Part shown: positions 1-15,569 of the stretch, piece by piece
Layout: each line of letters begins with the position of its first letter
How positions within the stretch are numbered: position 1 is the first letter of the stretch
NCBI GenBank assembly: GCA_964006375.1
Contig: OZ023267.1
Span: forward strand, 39,634,721-39,698,720
Length of the DNA: 64,000 nt
From: Tillus elongatus
Lineage: Eukaryota > Arthropoda > Insecta > Coleoptera > Cleridae
Direction of reading: 5' to 3'
The notes under the pieces: model-generated
Databases searched by the model: none
What the model saw: only the letters and a program-made list of their open reading frames with translations
What the model was told of the DNA's origin: nothing
Position numbers and translations under genes: made by a program

Positions 1-742
1 TTAATGTAAATTTGCAGGGCTAATTAAATTACGATAAATATCATAACAATATATTACGTGAATGTAATTAGTAGCATAGTTACTAGAGATGAGCGATATA
101 TAGCTACCGGTGATTTAATCGCTTCTATTAAAAGATCGCTGTTAGTAGCTGTTATTAAAACACAAAACAACAGCGATTGTGAAAACCGAGATTTACACAA
201 ATCATTAGAGTAATTATTTCTATGAAATTCATCTTATACTAAAAACTCCATGACAAACAGCAATTGCTGTATTCATAATACACGCAATCGCAGTTTGTGC
301 GAGCGAGTAGAAGTATCTGTATACTTTCCTTCTCGCCATTATTAGAATACAACATTTCTCCTTTTCTTATAGGTAGAAAACGAAAAACTCATGATACAAA
401 TAACGCGAGATATGATAATGAGACTATCTATTTTTAGAACCGTCACGCGCATGGCGTCATGTGGTGAGTCCAATGCAATAATAATATGCTGTCGTACAGT
501 GGAGTTTGACGGTTCATCACAACCCCTTAACAAATTAGGTATTTTACTGATATTTGAGTGCATACAGTTGGAATTAACTTTTTAAGATCAGAATACTATA
601 CTATGATTATGTGACATGATGATCAAATCAAGTTTATGAATGTTAAGGCCCCCTGTAAATGTCTACGAACGTCTTCTCTACTTTTTAAGTTTGTGTATCA
701 CCAATGCTAATTCAGGGCTCCCCTTAATTATTATACTTCACT

Positions 743-747
<5 letters not shown>
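1..747. other. AT-rich sequence, no gene recognised
   Basis: Only short open frames on both strands, none resembling a known family. If the THAP gene to the right continues, its intron may run through here, but no third exon with consistent phase was found. Confidence 0.4.

Positions 748-811
<64 letters not shown>
748..811. repeat. (TA)n microsatellite
   Basis: Uninterrupted TA dinucleotides, about 64 bp. The flanks do not match the TA-core family head or body. Confidence 0.95.
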
Positions 812-814
<3 letters not shown>

Positions 815-1383
815 ATATAAAAATGGAATGGAATGTAACTTCAACCACATTAAAGTGACGTATAGAAACTTTTTGATTGCGAATGACTTTGTGTTAAGTG
901 TGTAGTTGGCCTTCTATAACGTTACTCACCATGTGATGTCATAGGAGGGGACGGGGCATATGCGCAATATCATATATCTTGTAAGTCATTATATCATGGA
1001 AAAACCTGCTGAATCTAGAATTAAAGCAGCACCGAACTGTAGCATATATATGCCTTCCAACTTTTTCATTATATTAAAATAAAAATAATATGTAGATTTC
1101 TCTCATCGTATATTCTTGTAATATGCTAATTTTATAGAACTTTTATTAATAGTAAAAATCTGAGTAGTTTTAAAATTAATATATAATTTAAAAGTTATCT
1201 GAAGATCATATTGTGGTTTCAATTAAGCGGTTAACACTAACACCTTGTAAGTGTTTAAAATAATAGCATACGCACATGCAGCATTGTAAATGGCTAAACC
1301 ACAATCGCAGTAGCTGTTTAAAGTCCCTGTTATTTAAAAATAGCCATCACTGATATCAGTGCCATTGAAAAACCGCTGTTTGG

Positions 1384-1582
<199 letters not shown>

Positions 1583-1622
1583 TAATAGTTACATAAATTA
1601 ATAACCTTGATTCAGTACTTAC

Positions 1623-2220
1623 CAATACAGGTATAGAACTTTTTTTTAAGTATACTGCAAAAGGTGATTTTTCTAAATCATAAGATTCCTCGGTAAAATG
1701 TAAATTGCACACATTTGAGTTCATAAAAATATCTTCATCGCTTAAATTTAATGCTCGTTTCCAAGCCTCGTATCTTTCACCAGCTTTGGGAAATCTGAAA
1801 ATAATATCTCAAATTATCTACTTTATCAGTGACTGAACCTCTAGAAAGATGCAGTAATAGATAAAACAAAACTATTCTACTTTTTTTCTGCTTCTACTGG
1901 AACTACATAGGTAAATACATCTAATTCAAATAATAATTGCCAAACAAAATGCCTAATTTCATTACAAATATTCAATAAATAATGCATTATTAAGATTTTA
2001 TTTCTTGAAAAAACACAATTGACAATAATAAATGCTAAAGATTTAACAAAAGCAATACAATGTGTAAATACGGACCTGTGAAAACCAATAAACATTTGGC
2101 GCCAAACAAGGAAACAGAAGACATGTAAACAACTTACCGAAATAAATGCACAGTTGCTTTATCCTTTTCATAATTGGCACTTTTATTGTACATACAGTTC
2201 TTCACAATACACCTTGGCAT
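1623..2220 (-). CDS. THAP-domain protein, first two coding exons (partial gene)
   Basis: Exon 1 (2220 down to 2138) starts at ATG and encodes MPRCIVKNC, then ends with CG followed by a gtaagt donor. Exon 2 (1794 to 1623) follows a tttcag acceptor, completes the split Arg codon, and ends at another gtaagt donor. The intron is 343 bp. The joined 85 residues carry the THAP C2CH signature: C4 and C9, F29-P30, W39, C57-x2-H60 followed by F61, and a late Pro at 83 in a stretch like the family AVPTIF box. THAP domains are zinc-dependent DNA-binding modules of nuclear proteins and of some transposases such as P elements. The rest of the protein was not found, so a host regulator and a domesticated or P-like transposase remain alternatives. 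The exact splice phase and all conserved residues argue for a functional gene. Confidence 0.78.
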
Positions 2221-3507
2221 TTTTTAACTTTTACACTCTTAAAACACTGCTAAAAAACGGCAAAACACACAAGATAACCTCTAATCGCAAATCAACAAAC
2301 ACTTCAAATACTTGTTGACAGCTGACAATAACTTCAAGAGCGGTTGGGGGAACGAATCAAAACAAAACACATTAGCGCGTTATTCAAAATTTTGTTTGTG
2401 ATTGGACGGTGACAGGAGTGGGAAATCGACAGGCTGCAAACTCGGCTTTGTTCCCTCTAACATATACAACCTCTTTGGTTGAAACATAGGTTTGTGTTTA
2501 TTTTAATTTGTTTTTTATACGGTTATAGTAGCTATTTATGGTCTAAAATAATTCTTTAACTTATATGTTATTTATTTATTTTTGTAATGGTTTTTCAATA
2601 AAAAATGTATCTACTATATTTTTGACAGCACACAACCAATAACTCATATTCCTTATCGCTACCTCAAACTTTTAATATGGCCTAATGTTTATCAAACGCT
2701 TCTTATTATGTATATACTAAATGAATAAAAGGCTCAAACCGGTGAGAATGGAATATATTATTTAATTAATTTTTATTTATTGACACTAAAATTCAAAAAT
2801 TCTGAAGAATATATTGTCGTAGTTCTAGTTCTGTTAGTTCAACACTGCCTATTGTTTATGCAAATTTATTCATTGCTTCTTAAATATTCCTAAATATCCA
2901 ATCAGTAATCGTATTACTAAAAATAGGATGAATCACATTAAAACGAATTATGTATGTCGAAATCGGATCGTTAAAAACAGAAAAGAATGTTAATGTACAT
3001 TGTACAAGAGAAACACAATAGCCATGATGTGTCATTCTCAAAAATGAGATCACATACAATAATAATATAAAAAATTTTATCTATATTGCAGACGACACAT
3101 GAAATGGTTCATTCAATCCAACACAGACTCATTGTGTTTTGAAATCTCCCGTCCAAAGCATTATCATTTTATACTTTATACAATTCTAGCCGCATTTTAC
3201 AAGTGACTGATTATGAATTTGGTATCCGGTTGTTGAAAAATAAACAATTATTCCAACTGGCATACATAAAAGAATCATTGTTTTAGATAAAAGCTGTCTT
3301 TTGTTACTTAACACTGGGCGACTATCTGAGAACAAAGACTAATTAAAAGAAAATATTATGTGTTCAATCCTTGTTTTCTTATTTAACACATCCATTGTAG
3401 GTATTATACATTGTTTATTACTTTATTTGTGGCCAGTGGCCACGTCATGGTCAAAACCCTCTAAACAAACACAAGAGGCTCTTCATTTGTTTTCACGCCG
3501 CTTTTTA
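2221..3507. other. Upstream of the THAP start; no other gene seen
   Basis: This holds the presumed promoter and 5' UTR of the THAP gene. No convincing TATA box was identified. The remainder is AT-rich without recognisable coding or repeat structure. Confidence 0.35.
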
Positions 3508-4550
<1,043 letters not shown>

Positions 4551-4624
4551 TGCAATGAAAGAATATCCAGATACGATAAAAATGCATAAGTAATTGCGAG
4601 ACTGTACATCACTCTGAAATAATC

Positions 4625-4697
4625 CCCTATCAAGAGTCGAACCCAGGACCCTTGGGTTCAGAGGCACACGTTCTTACCACTCGACCACCGGGCTTAT
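4625..4697 (-). mobile_element. tRNA-derived SINE head
   Basis: On the minus strand a tRNA-like segment has an A-box-like TGGTCGAGTGG (4677-4687) and a B-box GGGTTCGACTC (4634-4644). The anticodon arm is degenerate, so it is not a functional tRNA. It adjoins the broken 5' side of the transposase remnant and is the same head type as the SINEs at 4794 and 51470. Confidence 0.6.
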
Positions 4698-4793
4698 GAG
4701 GGGTCACTTGTAGGATATCATTTTCTTTAGCAAAGCAACGTTTGTACTTTAAGATAAAATAATACAAGTCTAATATTTAAAGTATTTTATGTG

Positions 4794-5062
4794 CAGCTTC
4801 TGTTGTCCAGTGGTAAGAACATATGCGTCTGCAGTCAGGGGTGCTGGGTTCAACTTCCTATGGGATCATTTATATTTTTGAGAACACGTTGTAAAATTAA
4901 CATCGACCCAGGTTGTGGCATTGTGTTTGAGCAACTTAAATGTCTGCACGTTCCACCCTTCGGAGACAGCGTAAAGTCGTCGCTCCTGTGTACACTGTGG
5001 TGTTAAACACGTTAAAAATCCCTGCCATACGTACAGAAAGGAGAGGTTCGGCGAGATTATGT
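4794..5062 (+). mobile_element. tRNA-derived SINE
   Basis: The tRNA-like head has a TGTCCAGTGG A-box (4804-4813) and a GGGTTCAACTT B-box. The body that follows aligns in order with the SINE at 51470-51845, sharing a CATCGACC/CATCAACC segment, the TCCTTCGGAG/CCTTCGGAGG segment, and ACAGAAAGG near the end. Target-site duplications were not identified. Confidence 0.65.
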
Positions 5063-6099
5063 ATTTTATGATTAAATTGAACCGGAAGGTCAAATTTGGA
5101 CAACCAATATTTTTAGGTTTTAGGCTCATTCTTAAGAATTCCCTATTTTTTCATTTCTGGCATACAAAAGCTTTAATAAATATATTTATATTTTCACCAA
5201 AAATAATTTAGAGCTATGACAATTAACTTTACTACATTTATCATCATCCGTGATAATACTGACAAGGTACGTGAGTTTTTTTAGCAGACGGTCATTTTTG
5301 ACTAGTCACCTCCACACATTTAACTCGTTGCGTTTTAGAAGCATCAAAGTGTTTAAAAATATGAAAGTCCGTATTGATTTAATGGCGATCATTAAGAAAG
5401 AACAAGAAAATTTTTACAAGACTAAAGTTAGCAAGAAGGCATTAATAGTAATAACAACAGATAATACACAGCCGTGGTTACCTCATGAGCGATTTTTCCT
5501 AGGAAAAACATAAAATACCAAACCCCACAAATCTTCCTTATAGGTATGTGCATACGGGTCAGCTAAATTTCAGCTCGTGTAGCTTTAGGAAAGAAAGACA
5601 TTTCGTTTGTCGGCAGCGGCAGCAACACAACACAGCAGCATCACATAGAAATTTATAGTAGTGGTGATTTTTTTCTAAATAGCTTTACTAGAAATAAATC
5701 AATAGTTACAGTTATCTAAAATTACATAATATATTTGAACTAAATATAAACATTTGCATATGCCGTAAAAGAGTTTCGATCCTTCCCATCGGAGAGTTGT
5801 CGCTATTTCATAAAGTGAACAACCTTCTTAAAATTTCAAACCGGTTCCATTATTAGCATAACAATTGTCCCCTCAACTCGCGTCTACAAAACAACCTGTT
5901 AATTGTGTAATTATGCCGGGCTGAAAGCTATCGCATCTCCTTCATGCACTGTTGCCGGTTGTTACAGTTCATACACGACTCTTAGGATTTCTCCTATAAA
6001 TTATTAACTCACCGAAGATAATTAGAGCACCATATGTAATACTTAAAAGTTTACTCGTAAGGGACTTATAATTCTAAGCCACTTGCTGTTTTATTGTAA
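5063..6099. other. No recognisable feature
   Basis: AT-rich, with one 87-codon open frame (5250-5513) that has no recognisable motif and no support as a gene. Confidence 0.35.
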
Positions 6100-6173
6100 G
6101 GTACCTCGACCAAGTAAAGCCATGGTCCAAGTACATGAAGAACCCAGACAACCACAACACCTTTAAAAAAAAA

Positions 6174-6211
6174 CCTGACGATCGTTTCATTAACCAAGTT
6201 AGCGTCATCAG
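6174..6211 (-). ncRNA. Hammerhead ribozyme motif in a Penelope-like remnant
   Basis: On the minus strand CTGATGA (6205-6211) and GAAAC (6184-6188) flank a short stem, followed by the palindromic GATCGTC before the expected cleavage position. Flanking sequence (about 6100-6225) matches copies at 19.96, 25.94 and 51.05 kb. Penelope-like elements are known to carry such ribozymes in their pLTRs; activity here is untested. Confidence 0.65.
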
Positions 6212-6225
6212 AGAATGAATAATTG

Positions 6226-7561
6226 AATCAATTAAAATATGGTCAAAGGTCATTATTTGTGGCATCATGCAAAGTGCATATTTCGTTCTTTTACGATTTA
6301 TTAGAGGTGTGCCAAGCTACGAACTTTTGAAACGAATCGCGAATCCTCGGTTCGAAAATTGCTTGCGCTAGGCGATGTTTAAATAGTTCGAAATACACAA
6401 CTTTCAGAGTAGTTTGAAGTTCGTTGGTCAAAAACAGTTCAAAATTGAACAATACGGGGGACTTTACTAATGTGTATTTTTGACAGTTATTGGGACATAT
6501 ATTAGGACCTAACACGAGCCATTTACACTGCTAGAAAGCGATCAGAAGCGGAATTCTTAGGAATTTCTGATGGAAACAGCAGATTGTCTTCTGGCAATCC
6601 TAGGTTACTATATATTTTGATTCACAATTAATTGAAAACTCGAAGATTAGCGATCGGGAGACAGTTCAATTTTGCAGTGGTTATTATATACCTATCATCT
6701 GCACTTTTTTTAACCCCACTCAATTTAACTGTCTGCTTAAATCACCTGGCTCCTACCACACCAGAAAAAAAATATTCATAATTGACCACTATAGATGTAG
6801 AAATCTTTAAAAGTTTCTAGTATACCTTTTCTGCATTTTTGATTCAATGTTAACCATCTTCACGACCAATACCAGCGACACCAGAAGACAAGTTTCACCG
6901 AATCAACCTGCAAGTGTTCCGAATCTCTGCTTTATCTGAAAAGATTCAGAATCTTTTACCTATCATTTGTGTATTATATGATAGAATATACATATATTTA
7001 TATTTAAGAGCGTGATATATGGACATGGAACAATTAGAGTTCGAGGTTTATTTTAGATTTTTTTAAAGTTCAAAATTCGACGTAATCTTAGACATACTAT
7101 TTTTGAGGTTTGTAATTCGATCCAACACATTTGCTTTAATTCCTATATGGTTCGGTTCGAAAAAACACGGATTCCCACACCTCTTCTATGTATATTGAAG
7201 TAAAGCATATTTTCAGAGTACTACACACACAAGTAGTAGCTTATACATGTGACGGATAATTTTTTAAACAATTTGACAATCCAAAATCTAACTCCTTGCT
7301 GACAGCTTCCAATTTTAATCGATTAGTTCTATAGACAAGTGAGGAACTTCGGACTGCGTTGTTAATAGCGCCTTGTCAGTCAACAGAGCCCCAAGTGGAT
7401 TTTTATGTCCGAAACAGGAATCTTCGCAATCACATCCCAGCAGAGGCAGGAACAAGAAAGCTAGCAAGATCAACTACATTGACATTGTTGAAAAATACTA
7501 AAGTATGTATCAAGATTATTGGATTATCTGAGGCAGAAAAATCCTGGGAAGGTCTGTGCTT
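6226..7561. other. No recognisable feature
   Basis: AT-rich interspersed sequence. Open frames near 7359-7753 mostly overlap the antisense strand of the retrotransposon 3' end that follows. Confidence 0.3.
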
Positions 7562-7800
7562 TTTTATATTTCAACCACACACCACGAGGGCTTACAGCCT
7601 AAATACTATCGTACAGTGGGTGTCGACAAGGAGGAAAGAGGCAACTTGTTAATTCTGGACTTGAAGGTTTGGAGGTTCGGAGCAGAAGGAAAAACATGTG
7701 CCGGCAAGGAATTACACAACTTGGAAGTCCTCGGGATAAAAGAGCGGGCATAACAAGATGTTCTATGTCTGGTGACCTGGATGGTAGTGCTGCCGTCACA
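7562..7800 (-). pseudogene. Jockey-like non-LTR retrotransposon, 3' end fragment
   Basis: The minus strand reads VTRHRTSCYARSF, TSKLCNSLPAHVF, NLQTFKSRINKL and then a stop, followed by a short 3' UTR. This is the conserved C-terminal tail of arthropod jockey/CR1-type reverse transcriptase polyproteins. It matches the same region of the longer copy at 15570-16590. Everything upstream is missing, as expected of a 5'-truncated insertion. Confidence 0.75.
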
Positions 7801-9504
7801 TAAATTTAACTAGGTTAGTACAAGTGCAGGCAAGAAGGTGTTACGGCTGTTTCTTAAAAGATGATAAGATTCCCAATATACAACCACAAATTTTAAATCA
7901 CGGCATATCGACGTGCACCATTGTAAAAAATAGTTTTCAAACGTTTTAAAACATTGGAAGAATAATTTTATTTTTTCGATTCATATTTATTTTGTTCGGA
8001 ATTTACTATTTTGTTGTTAACTGGTTTTTTTTTAAACATAATTATCCGTTTATTTTCGCTTTTTTATATACTCATGTCATTTTCTTACGAGAAATCCTCC
8101 CATTGCTTATAAAATCATACTGGTTTTTATAAAGCCATGTGCAATGCTTAAAAACAAGATCTGAAAAAAAAAGAATGCAATTTAAAATAAATCAACCTAT
8201 GATGTTGTAGCAAAACTGAATTTATTTTTCACTGACTCTTAGAGTTATGAGCGCTTCAAAATTAATGTACCATTATTTGGTACATGTAGGTACCATATTC
8301 TACCTTGTTTATTTATCGCTGGACTATTTCCGCATAGCCACTCCCTGGCGAAAGGCAAGAGTTTGCTTGTTGCTGAACGCCTGCCTAGTTATGTGAGAAC
8401 AGTCGCGATCTTCTACGCGTCCAACAAGAAACTACTCTAACACTATGCTTCTTGGTCAAACGATTTACTTTCCATAGCCGTAGCAAAATCAAATTTCCTG
8501 GACTAAACTACTTTTATTTTACGCCTGACCAAACAATAACATTGTTTATTTTTCCTGACTTTACATGAAAATGATAACGACTTATTACTTAGTCATGAAT
8601 ATTAAAATAACTCGGAGCTAGTGTTGGGAGTTTGTGTCATGCTTCTTGATTGACAAAGTTTTATGTTAAATTTCAACTACAGTTTTTCATATCTGCATGG
8701 GCGAAGAATTGTTTTCAATCGAATTTGGTTTCATAGGTGCCCTTTAAAAATGTGCAAATCGTCTGGCGACCGCAGGCATATGATAAAACACACACACATA
8801 TACACAGATGCCGTTTAAAAAACCTATATTAAATATTCCTCGCTGTTTGCAATAATCTTACCTGCAAACGCGTATTTATTGTTTAAATAATTCGGCGCTG
8901 AAAATCTGGCAACAACGCGTTAACGAGAGGAATGTCTGATTCAGAGATACCTATGTATACCTAAAGTGAAGCCTTATATTCTATTCATCTGCTCCAATTA
9001 AAGTAACAAAGCAGGAGCAGTTTTGCCTTGAAATATTTATATCCTCGATGGCTATTACAGTAAATTGGGTCATAAAATTCTGCAATTAGGGATTTTATAA
9101 TGCGTCAAATATTATAAAACTTTTATTTGCTGATATTATAGACACATTGTTCTGCTTAATAAAAAAACAGCCATTTTAATGAAATAAATAAACAAGTAAG
9201 TAGCAACGAAATTAAAATTATTAACGATTCATTTTAATGAGGCTTACTCTTATTTCGAGTAATAAAAACACAGAAAAATGAGAAAGATATTAATTTCAAA
9301 ATGGAAGACATTTTGAAGGTTTTCTGTAATTCTTTCTATTTTTCAATTATATTTTGTCAGTGAAGGTATTTATGAATTAATTAGGTACATGTTAATACGA
9401 ATTGTAATAAGACATTATTTTACGTTAATCTAATTTTTTAAACTACTACAAACTGCCCATGGCAAGCACATAAACATTTACTTTTTATAGAAGTAGTTCA
9501 TTAG
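7801..9504. other. No recognisable feature
   Basis: AT-rich, without long open frames or recognised repeats. A short palindrome around GGTACATGTAGGTACC near 8278 is not enough for a call. Confidence 0.3.
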
Positions 9505-10030
<526 letters not shown>

Positions 10031-11987
10031 CCCTACATATGGGTTTTAGGAGCTGTAGTTCGGACTCATTAGGGGAATTTTCCGGAAGTCTCACCATCGT
10101 GACCTGTGCATTAGGAAATGTTCGCAGGGTAAATTCACTAAAACGCTACCTACATATTTGACTGCCATTCCCTTTAAAGTTGTGTCATTTGCTAATTCGG
10201 AAACCAGAACATAAGACTAAAAGTTAAGCCAAGTGGCTATACAGAAAGTGGATGAATTGCATCTCGCAGGAAATTGCGTTACAGATTAGCATAAAGATTA
10301 CAGGATTCTTGTAAACAAACTCAGCGTCAACGGCGAGAGTAGAATAGAGTAGAATGATTCGTAATTTTCAAGTGGCTTTCAGTGTTCATTGGTAAGGAAT
10401 AGCATAAGAAAGCAATCTTTGTTCTTATGGTGAGGCGCACATCTGGTTTTACTCAAGATTAGGCACTCTGCTATCCGAGCTGTTTCAGCTAATGGCCGGC
10501 AAACCAATGCAGAAACTCTGCTACCGTTCAACAGGATCGGACTCCTCTTAATTCGATTCTGATAAAGCACTAACATCTCTGTGATATTTATTTTATAAGA
10601 CATCCTTACAAGATTCACAATTTTTGTTTGTTATTGTTCTAGTTTGTGAAGTCACATTTCTCACGAATTGCATGTAGGTTATCATTTTCTTTTATATTTG
10701 TATTTAATTTAGTTACAATTTATTTTGTATTTTAATCTTGTTGTTAATTATTGCAACATTGTTTGGCTTGTTATTGGCATATTATCCTGTTGAGTAATTG
10801 TTTAAGGAGGTGCGAGATATGTGGGTAAAATGGGTAATTTTGTAGCACACTCTATATTAATGACTGGACGACATGTTACTAACAAACACTTACTTTAATG
10901 AAAAGTAAACTTAACAACAATAGAATATATACAAAACCTTTTCAGGTCAAATCTAATTACACATATGTATAAAAAAATACAATCGATATTGAAATATTGC
11001 TTAACTTCCTACATATCAAGATAAACAAAAAATATTACTCTAGAAAAGTGCAATTGGATAAATTTTGACAATGCAAGCAATACAACTGGAAACTTGCATA
11101 TTTACCACATACAACACAATGCTCAAATGCATAGGCATCTACCATAGAAAGCTTTTAGCATTAATTTATTTCACAAACAAGTTCAAGGTTTTGTAATACA
11201 TAAATAAATAATAATTTCGACGTAATATCTTAATAGGCGTGACGTGATTTAAATCTACCTAAAACTACCCTTGAAACAACAATGACAAAGAGGTACTCTG
11301 GTTACTCCCGTTTCACCTTGAACGTTCAACACTCACGTGTAACCGAGCTTTTTAGTGAATGGGGCTAACAGGCTTTTTCTGTTAAAATATAAACTACAGA
11401 TTGCTTTGAATAGTTATCATTCTCATTTGTGCAATAGCGGTAAGTTCTTGTTTTGAATCAATAATTAAAATAGGTTCTAGAAACACAATTTTCGATTAAT
11501 GATTAGATCCAGGGGCTAGGTCAACAAATATATCGATAGGCTAATAATTTCACTAGTTGGGTTGGCAATTAGCATCCTATCAGTAATCCCACCGCAATTG
11601 GTCCCCTTTTTAAAAACCAGACAATTCAATTTTAATCGTAAAAATGAACCTTACGCAGTGCCATTACTGTTGTTTTAGCGTGTGTTCTGCTATCGTACTG
11701 ATTGTTAAGTAAACGTTTAAACAATACATATACCTTTAGTTTTCTGTTCATGACGTATTTTTAAAAGTACCTTAAAATTTTATTCTATGTATAATTTTAT
11801 CTGTATAATATGGAATTTATATGTAATACAATGTGGCCACATTTTACGGTTCACTTTTAGTTTTTATTGGATTATATTGATCAGGTTACCTTCATATTTT
11901 CCATTATCTTGTGTTTTGTTTATTTTGTTTTAATACTAAATTAATAGCAAGATATAACTAATTTAATATAAAAGCATATTCGCTTTT
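10031..11987. other. No recognisable feature
   Basis: AT-rich. A minus-strand frame at 10379-10618 (79 codons) has no recognisable motif. Confidence 0.3.
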
Positions 11988-13338
<1,351 letters not shown>

Positions 13339-13680
13339 AACTTTTTATTTAAATTCGTTTGTTGTTGTTTTCGGTTAGACATTTCATTTATAATTTGGTT
13401 CAAAGGATATAGTTTAAAATCAAATAAAACCTTTGGTGAGCAACTTTTTTGTGGTATAGTTTACCTAAAAATAATTGCACCAGTCATTCAGAGTTGTCCT
13501 ATAATTTGCAGCCTACTGAATATTTAAAAAAGAAACAATCAGGAATTACGGTGCGAGTTAATGATAGCGGCAATTTTTAAATGTGTGAGAAAGTCATCCT
13601 TAGGTAATCGATGTAATAGAAGTATTAGCAATTATTCAGCGACTTTAAAAAATGATGGAACGCCATCGAACCCGATTTTT

Positions 13681-13784
13681 AGTGAATTTTCGTAGAATCT
13701 TTTGAATTTTGAAAAAAAATTTGCAAACGAGCGCAAATTAGGACCCCTAGAACCCACATCCGGGGTCAGTTTCAGTTTTTTATG

Positions 13785-13852
<68 letters not shown>

Positions 13853-13867
13853 TATATATATATATAA

Positions 13868-13937
<70 letters not shown>

Positions 13938-14270
13938 CTGTATCACACCGATAACTCAAAAAATAATGGGCCGATTTTGATAAAATTTGGCATATACCTT
14001 GCTTTTGTAAATGGCTTGGATAAGTTTGTTAGTCAGAAAAATCGGACGAGGTTTTCCGGGAAATTTTTCATCGGAAAAAAATTTGTATCTCATAAAATAA
14101 AAAAGATATGCTAACTAAATAATATGGTAGGTAGGTTTACGATATAAAAAGTAAACCATACACAAAATTTAGGTTTCTATGTTACAAGAAAAAAAAAGTT
14201 ATAATAAAATATTTTGTGCCAGATCATTTGTATGAAAATTTACTACCATAACGCACTTGCTGCGTCCAGG
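13681..14270 (+). repeat. TA-core family copy d (short body subfamily)
   Basis: It starts AGTGAATTTTCG, has the head with ACATCCGGGGTCAGTTTC, a TA array at 13788-13925 ending in (TG)n, and a short body shared with 51963-53066. It ends with the hairpin ACGCACTTGCTGCGT, CCAG and a T-run. Confidence 0.85.
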
Positions 14271-14399
14271 CTTTTTAACACTCAGAAGCAAATTTCCTGC
14301 GACTCTTCTGCTTTTAAACATTTTCTAAACCGATACATACCAAGTAAAGGTGAATAAAATGTTATGTGATTCAACTTCTACAATTAAAACTTCCTTTTA

Positions 14400-14810
14400 G
14401 AGGATTTAGTTACCTGGATCCACCTCTGTGCAAAACACGGATGAACCTAAGCCATCATAACATGGCACACATGTGCGGGTGTGTCTGTGTGTTAGAGAAT
14501 GCATGTGCAGGATTTTAAAATTCGACCTGATTTTAAAAGGCATCGAATGTTCCCTAAATTCATTGTTCCCGGTTCCCACACACGTATCAGGTTTCACCAC
14601 TGACCCAGCTCTCCATAAATCAGGTTGGAGTGGTCGCAATGCACTCTGGTAACAACCCCTGCACCCCACCGTATCCCGTCATGCCGTGGAAGTCTGGCAG
14701 TGAGTCGACTTCTTTAGGTCGAGGGTGCATTTCTAAGTTGCAAACCCTCGGGAAGAAGGAGATGAAAAATTGATGGTATTTGTTAAACGTTACACATTGT
14801 TTAGTCAACG
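14400..14810. other. Relatively GC-rich segment of unknown origin
   Basis: Composition differs from the AT-rich surroundings. Minus-strand frames (14406-14669 and 14620-14808) overlap and have no identified domain. It may be the 3' part of an unrecognised retroelement. Confidence 0.3.
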
Positions 14811-15569
14811 TGAATCGTTATTAAAGATACCAGTTGTTCTGTTATATTATTCAACAGGCATGACATAACTTTTGTCACCGTTCTCATTCATAATAATATG
14901 ATGTAAAACATATCATTTATAATACCATAATGATCATAGGGGGCCACCAAACGCATCTGGTAAGTTTTATATCTAGAATGATAAAGGTATACAAGATGAG
15001 AAAAAAGATTTGTTATTTTTACTGCAACTGCTGTACTGGATCCTGTGGACTGTATACGGGTGTCCTGTAATTAATTGTGGACAAAACAACAATAGCTTTC
15101 TGTAAGCAAACTTACCTTAATTCAATGGCCCACATTGGTAAGGTTAATTTATTTCCCGCCGATTCATAGTTTACATGTGTTACCATTGCTGTTATATTGG
15201 AGGAATAATTTCTTAGCCTGTAGAGTTTGCATTAAACAATTCCTATACTTGGATGACACAGACTGGGACTTTTGATGTCTTAACCATTAATTTCCAATTT
15301 TGAAATTTAAAATAACTTTACTGATTAGGAAATATTGAAAATTTAAATCAATAATGCACGACCGGGCGACGTACGTTCATGATAAGTGGTTGACATCCAA
15401 CATTATGAATGTCATTTAACCTTCAAAACTTGCATGGCTTTGCGAAACTTATTTTATCAACATACAAGTGAAAGAAAAGAACGGAAAAACTGTTTAAGAT
15501 TACATTTTCAGCATCAATTTGCAAATTTAGAAACTAGAATTTTTGCCTCGCATCGTGAATAAAACAAGG

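Noticed and set aside
342..585. Overlapping 60-75 codon frames on both strands as a missing THAP exon
   Set aside because: No acceptor with matching phase and no coiled-coil or other THAP-protein-like sequence could be identified.
4625..4697. Functional tRNA gene
   Set aside because: A- and B-box-like sequences are present, but the cloverleaf and anticodon arm are not maintained. It is better explained as a SINE head.
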